Made by a program: the position numbers and the translations under genes | Notes under the pieces: model-generated | The model's input: only the letters and a program-made list of their open reading frames with translations | The model's database searches: none | What the model was told of the DNA's origin: nothing | NCBI GenBank assembly: GCA_015062305.1 | Contig: SUUX01000002.1 | Coordinates: 1 to 64,000, forward strand | Direction of reading: 5' to 3' | Length of the DNA stretch: 64,000 nucleotides | Source: Alphaproteobacteria bacterium | Lineage (GTDB): Bacteria > Pseudomonadota > Alphaproteobacteria > RF32 > CAG-239 | In this document: one piece after another, positions 26,099 through 36,977 of the stretch | Layout of the letters: each line of letters begins with the position of its first letter | Numbering within the stretch: the first letter of the stretch is position 1

Positions 26099-28018
26099 TT
26101 AGCGATGTGTTTGTTGCGCAACTTTGTGTCTTTGAATGCTATTATATAAAATTTTATTATATATAGCTTTGCCATTTTCTTTGATTTTATTAAATATTTT
26201 CTTTAAGTTATCATCTTGCCCACAAATCAATGTTTCTGTATCAGCTAAAGGCTCATTTTTTATTGATCCTCTAACACCATTTACAATAGCTTTGCCTGAA
26301 AGTGCCAAAATAGCCTTTCCTTCATTAGATAGTCCTTTTTGATTTATGTCATAACCTATAAAATTGTGTTGTTCAACTTCTTCGCCTAAACTCGAACAAA
26401 TGAAAACATTTCCTTGTCTTTCAGGGAAATAGCTGAGCGTCATTTCTCCTTGTTTATTAAGATTTACAATTTCCGTCTGAAAATTATTGTGATGACTAAC
26501 TTCATCATCTTGCGCTGAACAAAATGAAATTAAAGTAGATTTTGATATCCCTAAAGGACAGTATGGAGCATGAGCGACACAAAGAAGTTGCTTTTGAATT
26601 TGCTGTTGCTCTTGTTTTGTATAGCCCAACTCTTTCATTTTAGCTGTCATCATATCTTCTAATTTTAAGAATGTGTAAGCACCATGACAATGGGCAACAA
26701 TATTTAGTTTTCTTATATTTTGCATTGCCTCTTCAGTTGAAATTCTCTTACCATCTTTATCTGATATACGAGGTAAAAATGCTGTATCAAATATTTTTTT
26801 GATGTAACGAGGGTTCATTGTATCGTCATTTAAGTGGGATTTTATTTTCACATTGCGTTTATGTGTTTGCATTAGATGAGTTCGGGCATTGTTTGCGTTA
26901 AATACAATATCCCTATCATCCCAGCCTCCAAAATCATATACTACCGAATATAGTGCTATATCTTCATTCATTTGTTCTCTTTGAAATAATTGTTCTAATG
27001 ATTTTAGATAGCCATTAGCTCTTTTATCAAATATTGCTCCATCTCCTCCCAAAAACAAAACACAAGTTTCTGTCGGTTGTATCTCATCTATATTTTTCCA
27101 ACCCATTGGATTATCTTCATCTTTTTCGACACGTTGTCCAATAGATATGCTACTGCACAGTTCCTCATAGTTTCCTAAAATCCTATGAGCAACTTTTCCT
27201 GATTCTTTACTGTTATTAGGGTTGGATAATCCCATGTTAATTATATTATCAATTTCATTTTTAAATTTTTCATGTGTTCGCATACTTTCTAATGATTTGT
27301 ATGCTGATTTAAGGGATGCTGCATCGTTTTGTGAAGATAAAATATACTGCTTAATGATAACTAAACTATCATCTATTCTATCAGGCGAAATACCGCAAAT
27401 TTGGGATAAATTTTTATATAAAATAGAAAGTTGTGAAGAATCTTTAGGTGCAGTTGTAGTAATGATTTTCCATATATCTTCAGATATTTCAGGTTTTTGT
27501 TGATATATAGATGGTAAAAATTCCATTATATTACTTTGAATTCCCGGAACTAAAGACATACTTTCATTTAGTATTTTAAGAGAATTATTTGGAGACGATG
27601 CTGTTATTATTGATTTTAAAGCAGAAACATATCCATATTGATTGTTTATATTCATATTTTCAGATAATCTTTTGAATTCCTCATACATCATACCTGACAA
27701 CTCAGGGCGAGATTTGAGTATATCACTTGTGCAATTTGTAATTATCCAACCATTTCCTTGTGATTTAATTATATCAAAAGAATCTTCAATTTCAGGATAA
27801 GATAATTTGCTTATAATAGCTGCATATGTTGCACATAGACTTGGTCGTAAATCGCTAGATTGTGCTACTTTATCATTACTTATATGATAAAAAGCAGGTA
27901 AATATAATGATGCATCAGAAGGATGTTGAGAAATAAGTACTTGTATGTTTTTAAGATGATTGGCAACATCTGAAAAACTAAATTCATTCTGTTCCAATAT
28001 TGCTTTTATTGTGTCCAT
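26099..28018 (-). CDS. Large unknown protein, possible alpha/beta-hydrolase-like C-terminal half
   Basis: 639 aa; helical N-terminal half; LNIVAHCHGAYTFLKLEDMM resembles a nucleophile-elbow context with Cys/His instead of Ser. Confidence 0.55.
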   Translation of the reverse strand: MDTIKAILEQNEFSFSDVANHLKNIQVLISQHPSDASLYLPAFYHISNDKVAQSSDLRPSLCATYAAIISKLSYPEIEDSFDIIKSQGNGWIITNCTSDILKSRPELSGMMYEEFKRLSENMNINNQYGYVSALKSIITASSPNNSLKILNESMSLVPGIQSNIMEFLPSIYQQKPEISEDIWKIITTTAPKDSSQLSILYKNLSQICGISPDRIDDSLVIIKQYILSSQNDAASLKSAYKSLESMRTHEKFKNEIDNIINMGLSNPNNSKESGKVAHRILGNYEELCSSISIGQRVEKDEDNPMGWKNIDEIQPTETCVLFLGGDGAIFDKRANGYLKSLEQLFQREQMNEDIALYSVVYDFGGWDDRDIVFNANNARTHLMQTHKRNVKIKSHLNDDTMNPRYIKKIFDTAFLPRISDKDGKRISTEEAMQNIRKLNIVAHCHGAYTFLKLEDMMTAKMKELGYTKQEQQQIQKQLLCVAHAPYCPLGISKSTLISFCSAQDDEVSHHNNFQTEIVNLNKQGEMTLSYFPERQGNVFICSSLGEEVEQHNFIGYDINQKGLSNEGKAILALSGKAIVNGVRGSIKNEPLADTETLICGQDDNLKKIFNKIKENGKAIYNKILYNSIQRHKVAQQTHR

Positions 28019-28169
28019 ATTTTCCTCTCAATCTTCCATTCTATTAAGTGCAATTATAGCAAATTAATTGATTTTTATCAATAGCTTTTCTTATAAAGAC
28101 AAATAGATTTCCAAGAAAAATGGTTTGAGCATATTTTGGTTAGAGAATCAGTTTGATGGTGATGAGGAG

Positions 28170-28817
28170 CTATTTTAAACACTTTTCTTTATAAGATATT
28201 GGGTGATGATTACATTTTAGCAAATCATATATATCACAACCAACTTTGGCATCAAAATATGCCTTTAATTTATATCTTGGCTCTATCTCTTCTGGAGTTA
28301 TCTCTATTCCGTGCCTCTCAGAATATTCTTTTGCACGTTGTTCCAGTGTTACAACACCATCTTTGTTAGCTAAACTATCGGCTAATTGGATTAATAAATC
28401 TTCATCTGTTGTTTGGTGTGATTTAATAAATGATGCGATAAAATCATAATCTTCTTTCTTATAAAAAAACATTTGAGAATATTGTTCATATTCCGGTAAA
28501 ATATTCCACGGAAAAGAATGAAGCAATGCAGATATGGCAGATTGCTCGTCAATATCTTTAAGCTTTTCATACCCTAATATTCCGTGGAATCTTTGCTCCC
28601 TATCCTCTTCTGTACGGCAAATATCGTGCAGCATTGCGGAGACACATACATTTTCAGCATTCATCCCAGGAATCTTTGAAGCTATTGTTTTGGCAATATT
28701 GGCCGCCGTCATGACATGATTTTCATAAGTAAACCACGTTTCCGCTTTTCTTCCTAAAGTTATTTCTTTTTCTTTTAGCTCTTGTATTAATGCTTTTGCT
28801 TTTTTAATAGTTAACAT
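28170..28817 (-). CDS. HD-domain protein
   Basis: ENHVMTAANIAKTIASKI...AMLHDICRTEEDREQRFHGILGYEKL. Confidence 0.75.
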   Translation of the reverse strand: MLTIKKAKALIQELKEKEITLGRKAETWFTYENHVMTAANIAKTIASKIPGMNAENVCVSAMLHDICRTEEDREQRFHGILGYEKLKDIDEQSAISALLHSFPWNILPEYEQYSQMFFYKKEDYDFIASFIKSHQTTDEDLLIQLADSLANKDGVVTLEQRAKEYSERHGIEITPEEIEPRYKLKAYFDAKVGCDIYDLLKCNHHPISYKEKCLK

Positions 28818-28938
28818 AGTCCAACTCCAAAAGTTTAAATGTTTTATCTTACTTTGGTCGGTGCATTTTGTTTTGATGAATGTTGCATTTTAACACGTTT
28901 TTTGGACGCTAGCAACATCTATAATTAACGCAGAAAAT

Positions 28939-30018
28939 CTATTTGGAGCTTTCTATAATACCACCGCCCAAAACATATCCATTGGCATCATATAATACCA
29001 CCGACTGGCCGGAGGCAATGGCCTTTTGAGGGCTTGTAAAGTTTAGTTGCGCCCTACCCTCAGATAATGCGGTATATTCGGCCTCAAAAGCCGATTGTGA
29101 TGAACGGAGTTTGATGTATACTTCTTGTTTTGCATCCAGATTTGCGACAGAGAGCCATGACCAGTTTGAAGCTATTAGGGATTGGCGTTGACAATCTTCA
29201 TCATAACCTAACACTACCTCATTACTATCTTTGTTTATGGCAACAACGTATAGAGGTCTGTCTGCACTAATTCCTAACCCTCGGCGTTGCCCAATGGTAA
29301 AATTCCAGATTCCTTGATGTTGCCCAAGTATTTTGCCATTTTTATCAACAAAATTACCCTTTTGGGGTTCAACTTGCAAAATATCGTTGATGTCGCCAGA
29401 ATAAAAGTCTTGGCTATCTGGCTTGTCACTGACATCTAGGCCATATTTGCGTGCAATTGCCCTAACGTCATCTTTGCTATACTCTCCTAGCGGCATGAGA
29501 ATACGCTGCAATTGTTCTTGTTGCAAACGATAGAGAAAATAGCTTTGATCTTTTTGACAATCTTGAGCCTTTTGCAGACAATATCTATTGGTGATTGGAT
29601 TGTAAGATACTTTTGCATAGTGTCCGGTTGCAAATTTATCAAATTCAATGCCTTGCGCTTGGGCAGATAGAGGTAAAGCATCAAATTTTATCTTGGAATT
29701 GCAAACAACACATGGATTAGGGGTGCGCCCTTGAAGGTATTCTGACTTGAAATTGGATAAAACAATTTTTTGGTATTGTTCTGTGCAATCTATGACGTGA
29801 TATGGAATGCCTAATTTTTGACACAAATTGCGGGCAGAAGCGATATCTTGTTCTTCGTGAGGAGAAAAACAGGACTTGGCACCTACAGGCATATTAATAG
29901 CCATATCTTTGTGCCAAATAGACATAGTGGCTCCGATAACCTCGTGTCCGGCATCATGTAACAAACACGCAACAACCGAAGAATCAACGCCCCCACTTAG
30001 TCCAACTAATATTTTCAT
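28939..30018 (-). CDS. mnmA: tRNA-specific 2-thiouridylase MnmA
   Basis: MKILVGLSGGVDSSVVACLLHDAGHEVIGATM...GRTPNPCVVCNSKIKFD...QSYFLYRL. Confidence 0.97.
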   Translation of the reverse strand: MKILVGLSGGVDSSVVACLLHDAGHEVIGATMSIWHKDMAINMPVGAKSCFSPHEEQDIASARNLCQKLGIPYHVIDCTEQYQKIVLSNFKSEYLQGRTPNPCVVCNSKIKFDALPLSAQAQGIEFDKFATGHYAKVSYNPITNRYCLQKAQDCQKDQSYFLYRLQQEQLQRILMPLGEYSKDDVRAIARKYGLDVSDKPDSQDFYSGDINDILQVEPQKGNFVDKNGKILGQHQGIWNFTIGQRRGLGISADRPLYVVAINKDSNEVVLGYDEDCQRQSLIASNWSWLSVANLDAKQEVYIKLRSSQSAFEAEYTALSEGRAQLNFTSPQKAIASGQSVVLYDANGYVLGGGIIESSK

Positions 30019-30153
30019 CTACTCTCCAATGTATATTTATTATAACTGGAATCTAGCGGAAAAAATACAAAAAAGCAATGATTTTATCTGGATAAAAAAA
30101 GAAGCTGCAATCCTTTTGGGAGTGCAGCTTCAGTTGAAGTTTTGATTAAAGTT

Positions 30154-30747
30154 TCAGACTTCTGTAAAATACCTCTTGAAAGCGTATAGGCCAAGATGAG
30201 TGCGAAGTTCATCATACTCATCAAAGCTTACTTCTACGTATGCTGCATCTTGCGCAAAAGACGCGATTATCCTGTCTCGTAGCGAAGGTTCTATCTTTGC
30301 TCGAAAGAAAGACCATAATTTGCGTAATTTGCCATCCACGTGAAGAAGCGTTTGATTAGCAAAGGCTTCTTTTTCAAAGCTTAACTTCCATTTTATTTGA
30401 GAAGCATCTCTTTCTACTGAAAGCTTGCCACAGAGGTGATTTACCTCAGCGCCGTTGGCACTTGGTCTTAGGATGTAGCCTTCGTAGTATTCGCCCTCTT
30501 GGAGAAGATTTGTCTGACCATATTTTGAAAGGATATCACTCCAATCAAGATAGTCCTCATTCTTAAACTTTGCTGCTTCAGATTTTGTAATTTTGATAAA
30601 TTGAAAACCTAAAGGTGCAACTAAGCTTGCCTCGGAATAGAGCAAGTTTTGCTCATTAAAACGTAATCTTTTCATAACTTCTGGTTTATTTTTGTTTATT
30701 AGCATTCTAAAAAAAGGTCTTATTCGTCTGATACATATGTAGACCAC
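30154..30747 (-). CDS. Hypothetical protein
   Basis: 197 aa ORF with plausible internal start MKRLRFNEQNLLYSE; no recognised domain. Confidence 0.5.
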   Translation of the reverse strand: MVYICIRRIRPFFRMLINKNKPEVMKRLRFNEQNLLYSEASLVAPLGFQFIKITKSEAAKFKNEDYLDWSDILSKYGQTNLLQEGEYYEGYILRPSANGAEVNHLCGKLSVERDASQIKWKLSFEKEAFANQTLLHVDGKLRKLWSFFRAKIEPSLRDRIIASFAQDAAYVEVSFDEYDELRTHLGLYAFKRYFTEV

Positions 30748-30908
30748 AAATGCATATAAACTCTTCTAAAAATTGACACAATAAGACCTTCATGGTGCTG
30801 TATATATCACAAAAAAAAATAAAATCAAGCTTTTATATATCTAAAAGCAAATTGTTGACTTTTATAAAAGAAAATTTGATAATTTTATATATTCTGAAAG
30901 AGATATTT

Positions 30909-31598
30909 ATGAAATATAATATTAGAAATATGCTAAAAAGCTTGGCTGATGAAAGATATCAGAAATTTGCTTCATCTTTATTGCCAAATATTAGTAATGT
31001 ATTGGGCGTAAGGATCCCAATATTGAGAAAAAAAGCCAAAGAAATTACCAAAAATGAAAAAGACTTTGTGTGGCCTGATAAGTTGCTATTTATGGAAGAA
31101 ATTTTGTTAAAAGGCATGATAATAGGGTTACAAACAAAAGATATGAACAATTGGAAAGAGGTGGAAAAATTTGTTGAACTTATTGATAATTGGTCTGTTT
31201 GCGACAGTTTTTGTTGCGGATTGAAATTTGTAAAACAAAATAAAAGTGCCGTATGGGAAAAATTACAGATATATTTGGCTTCTGACAAAGAATATTATCA
31301 ACGCTTTGCTTTGGTTATATTGATAAATTTCTTTGTTGAAGAAGATTATATTGCAAAAATTTTAGATAAAACAAGACTTGTAGATAGTGACAAATATTAT
31401 GTGCAAATGGCTGCCGCTTGGCTATTGGCTGAATGTTTTGTGAAATTTAGAAACCAAACATGGGATTATTTAGCTAAAGCAGATATAAATGACGTTATAT
31501 ATGATAAAGCTATTCAAAAAATTGTAGAATCCACTAGAGTTGATCTCCCTACAAAAAATGAAATAAAAAAACTAAAGTTGAAAAAGAAGCTCCTGTAG
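30909..31598 (+). CDS. DNA alkylation repair protein (AlkD-like HEAT repeat)
   Basis: LGVRIPILRKKAKEI...LLFMEEILLKGMIIGL...FVELIDNWSVCDSFCCGLKF; start likely ATG 30909. Confidence 0.85.
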   Translation: MKYNIRNMLKSLADERYQKFASSLLPNISNVLGVRIPILRKKAKEITKNEKDFVWPDKLLFMEEILLKGMIIGLQTKDMNNWKEVEKFVELIDNWSVCDSFCCGLKFVKQNKSAVWEKLQIYLASDKEYYQRFALVILINFFVEEDYIAKILDKTRLVDSDKYYVQMAAAWLLAECFVKFRNQTWDYLAKADINDVIYDKAIQKIVESTRVDLPTKNEIKKLKLKKKLL

Positions 31599-31610
31599 AG
31601 GAGCTTCTTT

Positions 31611-32951
31611 TTAATCGTCTATATCATCTTCGCTCTTGGGACGAGGTTTAGTTTGAGCCTTGACACGGGTTATGCGCATATTGTCAACACTCAACACCTC
31701 GTAAAAACAAAATTCATCTTCTGCTTTGTCTCCAACCTTGGGCTCTCTGCCCAAAAGTCCAAAGACATATCCGCCAATGGTACTTTCTTCATGTTCCACC
31801 TCAGGCAGATCCATACAATCAAAAGCATCTTCAATAAGATATGTTCCCTCAAACTCACAATTACATTCATCTATCTTTTTGATGGGTTCACATACTGGAG
31901 CATCGTGCTCATCTAAGATATCGCCAACAAGCTCTTCCAGAATATCTTCCATTGACAGAAGCCCCGCTGTGCCACCGTATTCATCAACAACAACAGCCAT
32001 GTGAATTCTTTTTGACATCATCTCGTGCAAAATCTCTGATATAGACTTGTTCTCCGGAACAAATAATATCTTACGAGAAATCTTGACCAAAAAGTCTTTG
32101 TCATTGCGTTCGTTATTACGCTCTATTATATCTCTGATATGAATCATACCAATAATATGATCTCTGTCTTTGTCACACAAAGGAAACCGAGTGTGGTGGT
32201 TCTTTTTGATGAACTCCAAGACTTCTTCGTTGCTGCTGTTTTGGTATATGCATTTGATGTCTTGGCGAGGCACCATAATCTCATGAGCGCAAATTTCTGA
32301 AAATTCAATGGCATTTTGAATAATTTCACCTTCTGTTTCATCAATTACGCCTCCTTTTTGAGAAGCATCTATGATAATTTTGATTTCTTCTTCAGAGTGT
32401 GCATTTTCATTTTCATCTGCCGGTTTTGCTCCCATAAGGCGAAGTATACCAATTGATACATGGTCAAACACCCAAATAAAGGGGGCAAAAATGCGATTAA
32501 ACATATATAGCGCCGGAGCTATGGCTAAAACATATTTTTCGGTTGATTGAATTGCTAAAGACTTAGGGACAAGCTCGCCCAATACAACGTGTAGCAAGGT
32601 AATAAAAGAAAATGCTATACCAAAGCTAACAGAGTGCAACACGACAGGGTTTTCGCTAATTAGCGAACCAAAAATCTCTTCTAAAAGCTTGGAGACGGCA
32701 GGCTCACCAATCCAACCAAGACCTAGAGATGCGATGGTAATGCCTAGCTGAATAGCACTCAGATAGGTGTTGAGTTGGTCGTTTATTTTTAGGGCAATTT
32801 TGGCTCTGCGACTGCCCATGTGCGCCAGTTCTTCAAGCTTTGTGCGGCGTATCTTGACAATTGAAAACTCGGAAACTACGAAAAAAGCATTGGCAAAAAC
32901 CAAGAAAAAAACCAATCCTAGATTGATTATATACATATATACGGGAGACAT
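31611..32951 (-). CDS. CNNM/CorC-TlyC family protein (DUF21 + CBS + CorC_HlyC)
   Basis: FFVVSEFSIVKIRRTKLEELA...IMVPRQDIKCIY...VVDEYGGTAGLLSMEDILEELVGDI. Confidence 0.93.
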   Translation of the reverse strand: MSPVYMYIINLGLVFFLVFANAFFVVSEFSIVKIRRTKLEELAHMGSRRAKIALKINDQLNTYLSAIQLGITIASLGLGWIGEPAVSKLLEEIFGSLISENPVVLHSVSFGIAFSFITLLHVVLGELVPKSLAIQSTEKYVLAIAPALYMFNRIFAPFIWVFDHVSIGILRLMGAKPADENENAHSEEEIKIIIDASQKGGVIDETEGEIIQNAIEFSEICAHEIMVPRQDIKCIYQNSSNEEVLEFIKKNHHTRFPLCDKDRDHIIGMIHIRDIIERNNERNDKDFLVKISRKILFVPENKSISEILHEMMSKRIHMAVVVDEYGGTAGLLSMEDILEELVGDILDEHDAPVCEPIKKIDECNCEFEGTYLIEDAFDCMDLPEVEHEESTIGGYVFGLLGREPKVGDKAEDEFCFYEVLSVDNMRITRVKAQTKPRPKSEDDIDD

Positions 32952-33059
32952 TTCTTTTAAACTAAATTCCTTCTTATTACTATTGTTATGCTTATATTAA
33001 GATATATAAGTATCTGTTGTCAATATCGTTATATAACTTGTTTGTTAAATCGTTGATTA

Positions 33060-33434
33060 TTATTGAAAAGGCTTGGCATATTCATCAAACTTAGCTTGGT
33101 TTTCTGTAGACCACCCCATGATGTATCTATCGCCCATGCAAAATAACGGAGTGCCTAAATTGCCATCTGTAAGATGGAACTTTTGAGCGCAACGCAAAAA
33201 TTTATCAAATCCAGCCTTGTTGGCAATGTTTATTTTTTCGATATTTAAACTAGGATGTTTTTGTTTAATATAAGCCAAAGCATGGTGACAATGCGGACAA
33301 CTTGTCTGATAAAAATAATAAATTTTATCTGAACGAATTTGTGGAGCTTGGCTAGCAGCTCCGCTTTGTGATGCATCGCTACACCCGACTAAAAATAAAG
33401 CAATAAAAACAAACTGCACAAACTTAAATAACAT
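33060..33434 (-). CDS. Thioredoxin/glutaredoxin-like lipoprotein
   Basis: Lipobox LVGC; YYFYQTSCPHCHHALAYIK active-site-like CxxC; GTPLFCMGDRYIMGW. Confidence 0.8.
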   Translation of the reverse strand: MLFKFVQFVFIALFLVGCSDASQSGAASQAPQIRSDKIYYFYQTSCPHCHHALAYIKQKHPSLNIEKINIANKAGFDKFLRCAQKFHLTDGNLGTPLFCMGDRYIMGWSTENQAKFDEYAKPFQ

Positions 33435-33555
33435 TTCTAATTCCTCTTGTATGGTTATTGTTTTTGTTTATTATAGTTTTGCTAATATATTGTTAACGAA
33501 AATATTTTAAGATTTCATCATATAATTTGGTGAATATTTTTAAAGGAGAAGATAA

Positions 33556-33741
33556 ATGAAAGGACTTATGATTTTGGTTGTTTTGGGCGGCTTAGCATAC
33601 GGTGGAAAATGGCTATACGACAACCATTATTTTGATAGCTTTTTAGATAGTTTTGGAAAAACAGTTGAAAGAACCGGCGATTTTGCAACAGATAAAGCCG
33701 TGAAAAACACCAATTTCGACGGGCAAGGAAATGCCTATTAA
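33556..33741 (+). CDS. Small membrane-anchored protein
   Basis: 61 aa ORF with aaaggag SD and downstream terminator (AAAGCTCCGAATTTTCGGAGCTTT). Confidence 0.6.
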   Translation: MKGLMILVVLGGLAYGGKWLYDNHYFDSFLDSFGKTVERTGDFATDKAVKNTNFDGQGNAY

Positions 33742-33797
33742 AAAAAAGCTCCGAATTTTCGGAGCTTTCTTTTTTTGAATTATACAGACAATAAAGA

Positions 33798-34364
33798 CTA
33801 TGCCTCCAAAATATGGAGATAACGCATAAGTTGCACCTCATCATCTGCAGTGATATAGATTTCTTCAATACTGTGTTCACCGGAGAAGCCGTTTAACACA
33901 TCTTTGACAATATTAAAGAAATCTACAGCCAAAAAACCATCAGCGACACAAAGTGCAGGCATTGCTATTGTCTTGATGTCATACTGATTTGATATAGCTA
34001 AAAAGCGTATCAATGATCTACGTATGGCACTAGCAACTGCTTCTTGGTTGCAATCTTTATGGTCTCTCTTGCTTTTTGCATCGTCAGTAGTACAGCGGCA
34101 AACAAGATTTGCAATATACTTGGATTTTCCTCCGCCTGACGGAACAACAAGAACGTGCCCCAAATGAAGAGGGTCGTTGTTAATTTGACGTCGCAAGCGA
34201 TACTCAATAAAATTGCGAACTCCTTTGGCGCCACTCAACTCAACAGCCCAACGCTCCTCACCGGGATTTACATGATGAGAAAAATAAGGCAACAAATACG
34301 CATCAACCTGAATCTCTTGAATAGGCTGCTGGCTAATTTCAATCTTTACATCATTCAATCTCAT
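33798..34364 (-). CDS. Macro-domain-like protein
   Basis: IQEIQVDAYLLPYFSHHVNPG...GHVLVVPSGGGKSKYIANLVCR...IKTIAMPALCVADGF. Confidence 0.55.
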   Translation of the reverse strand: MRLNDVKIEISQQPIQEIQVDAYLLPYFSHHVNPGEERWAVELSGAKGVRNFIEYRLRRQINNDPLHLGHVLVVPSGGGKSKYIANLVCRCTTDDAKSKRDHKDCNQEAVASAIRRSLIRFLAISNQYDIKTIAMPALCVADGFLAVDFFNIVKDVLNGFSGEHSIEEIYITADDEVQLMRYLHILEA

Positions 34365-34458
34365 AATTATAAAAATTTAAAGTTAGGAAGAATAATTAGT
34401 TGTTGATATGAAAGGTATATCAGCACTAATTTTTATGCAACGAGGTTTGTGAAAAAAA

Positions 34459-36507
34459 TTATTTACTCACATTCCAGAGACGTTTTCCTGTGTTTTCTCC
34501 GACAGTTACAAGCACAGGTTCATTGTGTATATAAATGGATGAGGCCTGATTATTATCAGCATTAAGCAATTTGTTTTGTAAAAATATTTGATTTTGAGAT
34601 GTGATTTTAATTTTATCTTTATAAATACATACTTCATTTTGGCATTTCAAATCCAGCCATCGTGGTTCTGTTGTTTCTCCTTTTAAAATTTGTTGCAACA
34701 AATCCTTTTGAGCCGTTGTTAAAGAAGGTGAAGCGGTCTTTTCAAGCCATATTTGTTTGATAAATTGTTGACCTCTGCATGGTAGTATCACCATATTATT
34801 GTGTTCATCTTTTAGAGCTATTAGTTTAGAATCGGCGGAAATGAGAATATCGGGATTTTTAGCACAAGAAAAACTCAAAACCCCTATGGCTATTCCCAAC
34901 AATCCCCATAAACGCCATTGGCGCTGCCATATACATAACCAAAGCGCTCCGAATATTATACACAACAAACCCCAAAAAGGCATGGATAAAATAGAAATTG
35001 TTGCCCCTTCTATTGAGCTAACCCATGCTGTTACAGTATTTACCAAATGTATTCCTAAGCCACATATCTGCAAAGGAACAGACGCCAACCCTAAAGGCAT
35101 TAGAACAAGTGAAAATAAAACAAAAGGCATGATAACAAAACCGATTATCGGTCCTGATAAAAAATTGGCTAAGGTAGTGTATAACGCAACACGATTGAAA
35201 TGATATATAACGAATGGTAATGTTGCAATACTAGCTACAAAATCAGCAATTATTATACCTATAAGATATGCAAAAATTGCTTTTATCACAGTAATCAACT
35301 TTGATGTTTGGCTTTGGAAAAACCAGCTGTTTATCGACTTGGCGAAACGTTCATAAAAGGCTATCAGAGCTATTACTGCAGAAAAAGACATTTGAAAACT
35401 TGCGCTAACCAGCGCGTCTGGACTTATGATAAGAATCAATACTGCCGCCCACGCAATTGTGTACATAGAAATAGCCTGACGATTGAATAAAACCCCCAAC
35501 AAAACTATAAATGTCATAATAAATGCTCTTTGAGCGGGTATAGCTACTCCGGAAATGAGCAAATAACTAAAACTGACAAAAATAGCAAAGAGGGCAGAAA
35601 TTTTTTTGGCATTTATGCGAAGTGATATTTTAGGAAAAAAAGCTAAAAAGAATCGGATAGAAAAAAACATTAGGGCTGTTATCAGGCTCATGTGTAGACC
35701 AGATATGGACAAGAAATGAGACAAACCAGAATCTCTATATTGTTGCATTTGTAAAGATGGTATGCGCCCCTGCTCTCCGGCAATGAGAGCTGATGCAACA
35801 GAAGCCTCTGTAAAAGGAAGTTCTTGATCGATTTTTTGGATAATTCTGTGGCGAATTTGATGAATATGATTTTTATATTGTTGTGCTAATGATGGTTTTT
35901 GACTGCATTCAACCGGTAAAACTCTGCTATTGGCAAAACCGGTACCGGAAAGCCCTTTGAAAAAATTGCTACGGTCAAATTGGTAACCGCCAACTATGGG
36001 TGTAGGTGACAGAGGAAAAAATGTGGCAATTAGCTCAACACATTGCCCCGTATAAAATTGTTGATCCTTATTTGGTAATGATACACGAAAAATTCCCTCT
36101 ATTGGCTTATCGTCAAAATTTTTGATATTATTTAAAGTTAACCTTAGATTATTTTTGTGGTTAAAATCTATGTTTTTTATTTGTGCAGATATATACTGCT
36201 TGCTGCCCAATGGCATGGTTGACTTTGTTTGGATTGCCATGTGCAGACTGTGGACTTGGGTCCATGCAAAACCTATAAAGAAAATTCCGCACCACATAAT
36301 AAACTTTAAAATATGAGGTCTGAAGCGAAAAACAAAGGCTAAGACTAATAATAATTCTAATATAAACAAAGTTATCCATTTTGATGGTTCTATAGGGAGA
36401 CCAAAATAGACACCGATACCCATCGCAAAAACAACCGGAAACCATAGTTTGCGGCGTTCGGGTTCAAGACTTGCCTGGCGGCGAATGTATAACCATATTG
36501 CTCTCAT
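34459..36507 (-). CDS. comEC: ComEC/Rec2-family DNA uptake channel
   Basis: GLSHFLSISGLHMSLITALMFF...SGVAIPAQRAFIMTFIVLLGVLFNR...SFQMSFSAVIALIAFYE; start likely at MRAIWLYIRRQ (36507). Confidence 0.9.
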   Translation of the reverse strand: MRAIWLYIRRQASLEPERRKLWFPVVFAMGIGVYFGLPIEPSKWITLFILELLLVLAFVFRFRPHILKFIMWCGIFFIGFAWTQVHSLHMAIQTKSTMPLGSKQYISAQIKNIDFNHKNNLRLTLNNIKNFDDKPIEGIFRVSLPNKDQQFYTGQCVELIATFFPLSPTPIVGGYQFDRSNFFKGLSGTGFANSRVLPVECSQKPSLAQQYKNHIHQIRHRIIQKIDQELPFTEASVASALIAGEQGRIPSLQMQQYRDSGLSHFLSISGLHMSLITALMFFSIRFFLAFFPKISLRINAKKISALFAIFVSFSYLLISGVAIPAQRAFIMTFIVLLGVLFNRQAISMYTIAWAAVLILIISPDALVSASFQMSFSAVIALIAFYERFAKSINSWFFQSQTSKLITVIKAIFAYLIGIIIADFVASIATLPFVIYHFNRVALYTTLANFLSGPIIGFVIMPFVLFSLVLMPLGLASVPLQICGLGIHLVNTVTAWVSSIEGATISILSMPFWGLLCIIFGALWLCIWQRQWRLWGLLGIAIGVLSFSCAKNPDILISADSKLIALKDEHNNMVILPCRGQQFIKQIWLEKTASPSLTTAQKDLLQQILKGETTEPRWLDLKCQNEVCIYKDKIKITSQNQIFLQNKLLNADNNQASSIYIHNEPVLVTVGENTGKRLWNVSK

Positions 36508-36589
36508 TTCTTTTCTTGCTAAATGTAAATCATTTATGTTTTCTTTGCAATACATTAACTTTTTAATTTTATAATGGATATGTAGTTTT

Positions 36590-36862
36590 ATGAAAGGCAA
36601 TAACATGAAAAAGACATTCTTTGTTATCTTGGGGCTATTGGTGTTTGTTGGAACAGCGAATGCTAGGGTTAGACATATTACTGAATGGCAGGATTATACA
36701 GCCGCCAGAGTTGTTGATAAAAAACAAACATATGAGACTTGTGCTGATAAGTGTCCCGGATATGATTTGACGGTTACGCATTGCTCCGGTGAAAATGAAG
36801 AATTGGAAAAATGTGATGAACCTGGATGTGGTTATTATTACAGGTGTGTAAAAGTTAACTAA
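36590..36862 (+). CDS. Small secreted Cys-containing protein
   Basis: Signal peptide (MKKTFFVILGLLVFVGTANA) followed by six Cys. Confidence 0.65.
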   Translation: MKGNNMKKTFFVILGLLVFVGTANARVRHITEWQDYTAARVVDKKQTYETCADKCPGYDLTVTHCSGENEELEKCDEPGCGYYYRCVKVN

Positions 36863-36977
36863 ACCCAAAAATTATATACTTACAATAGCTGCAATGTATT
36901 TTAGTACTTGCATTATGTTTTTTTTGCGTATATCTTCGCTGAGAATTTGGAATTATTAATTATATAAATATTATGCT

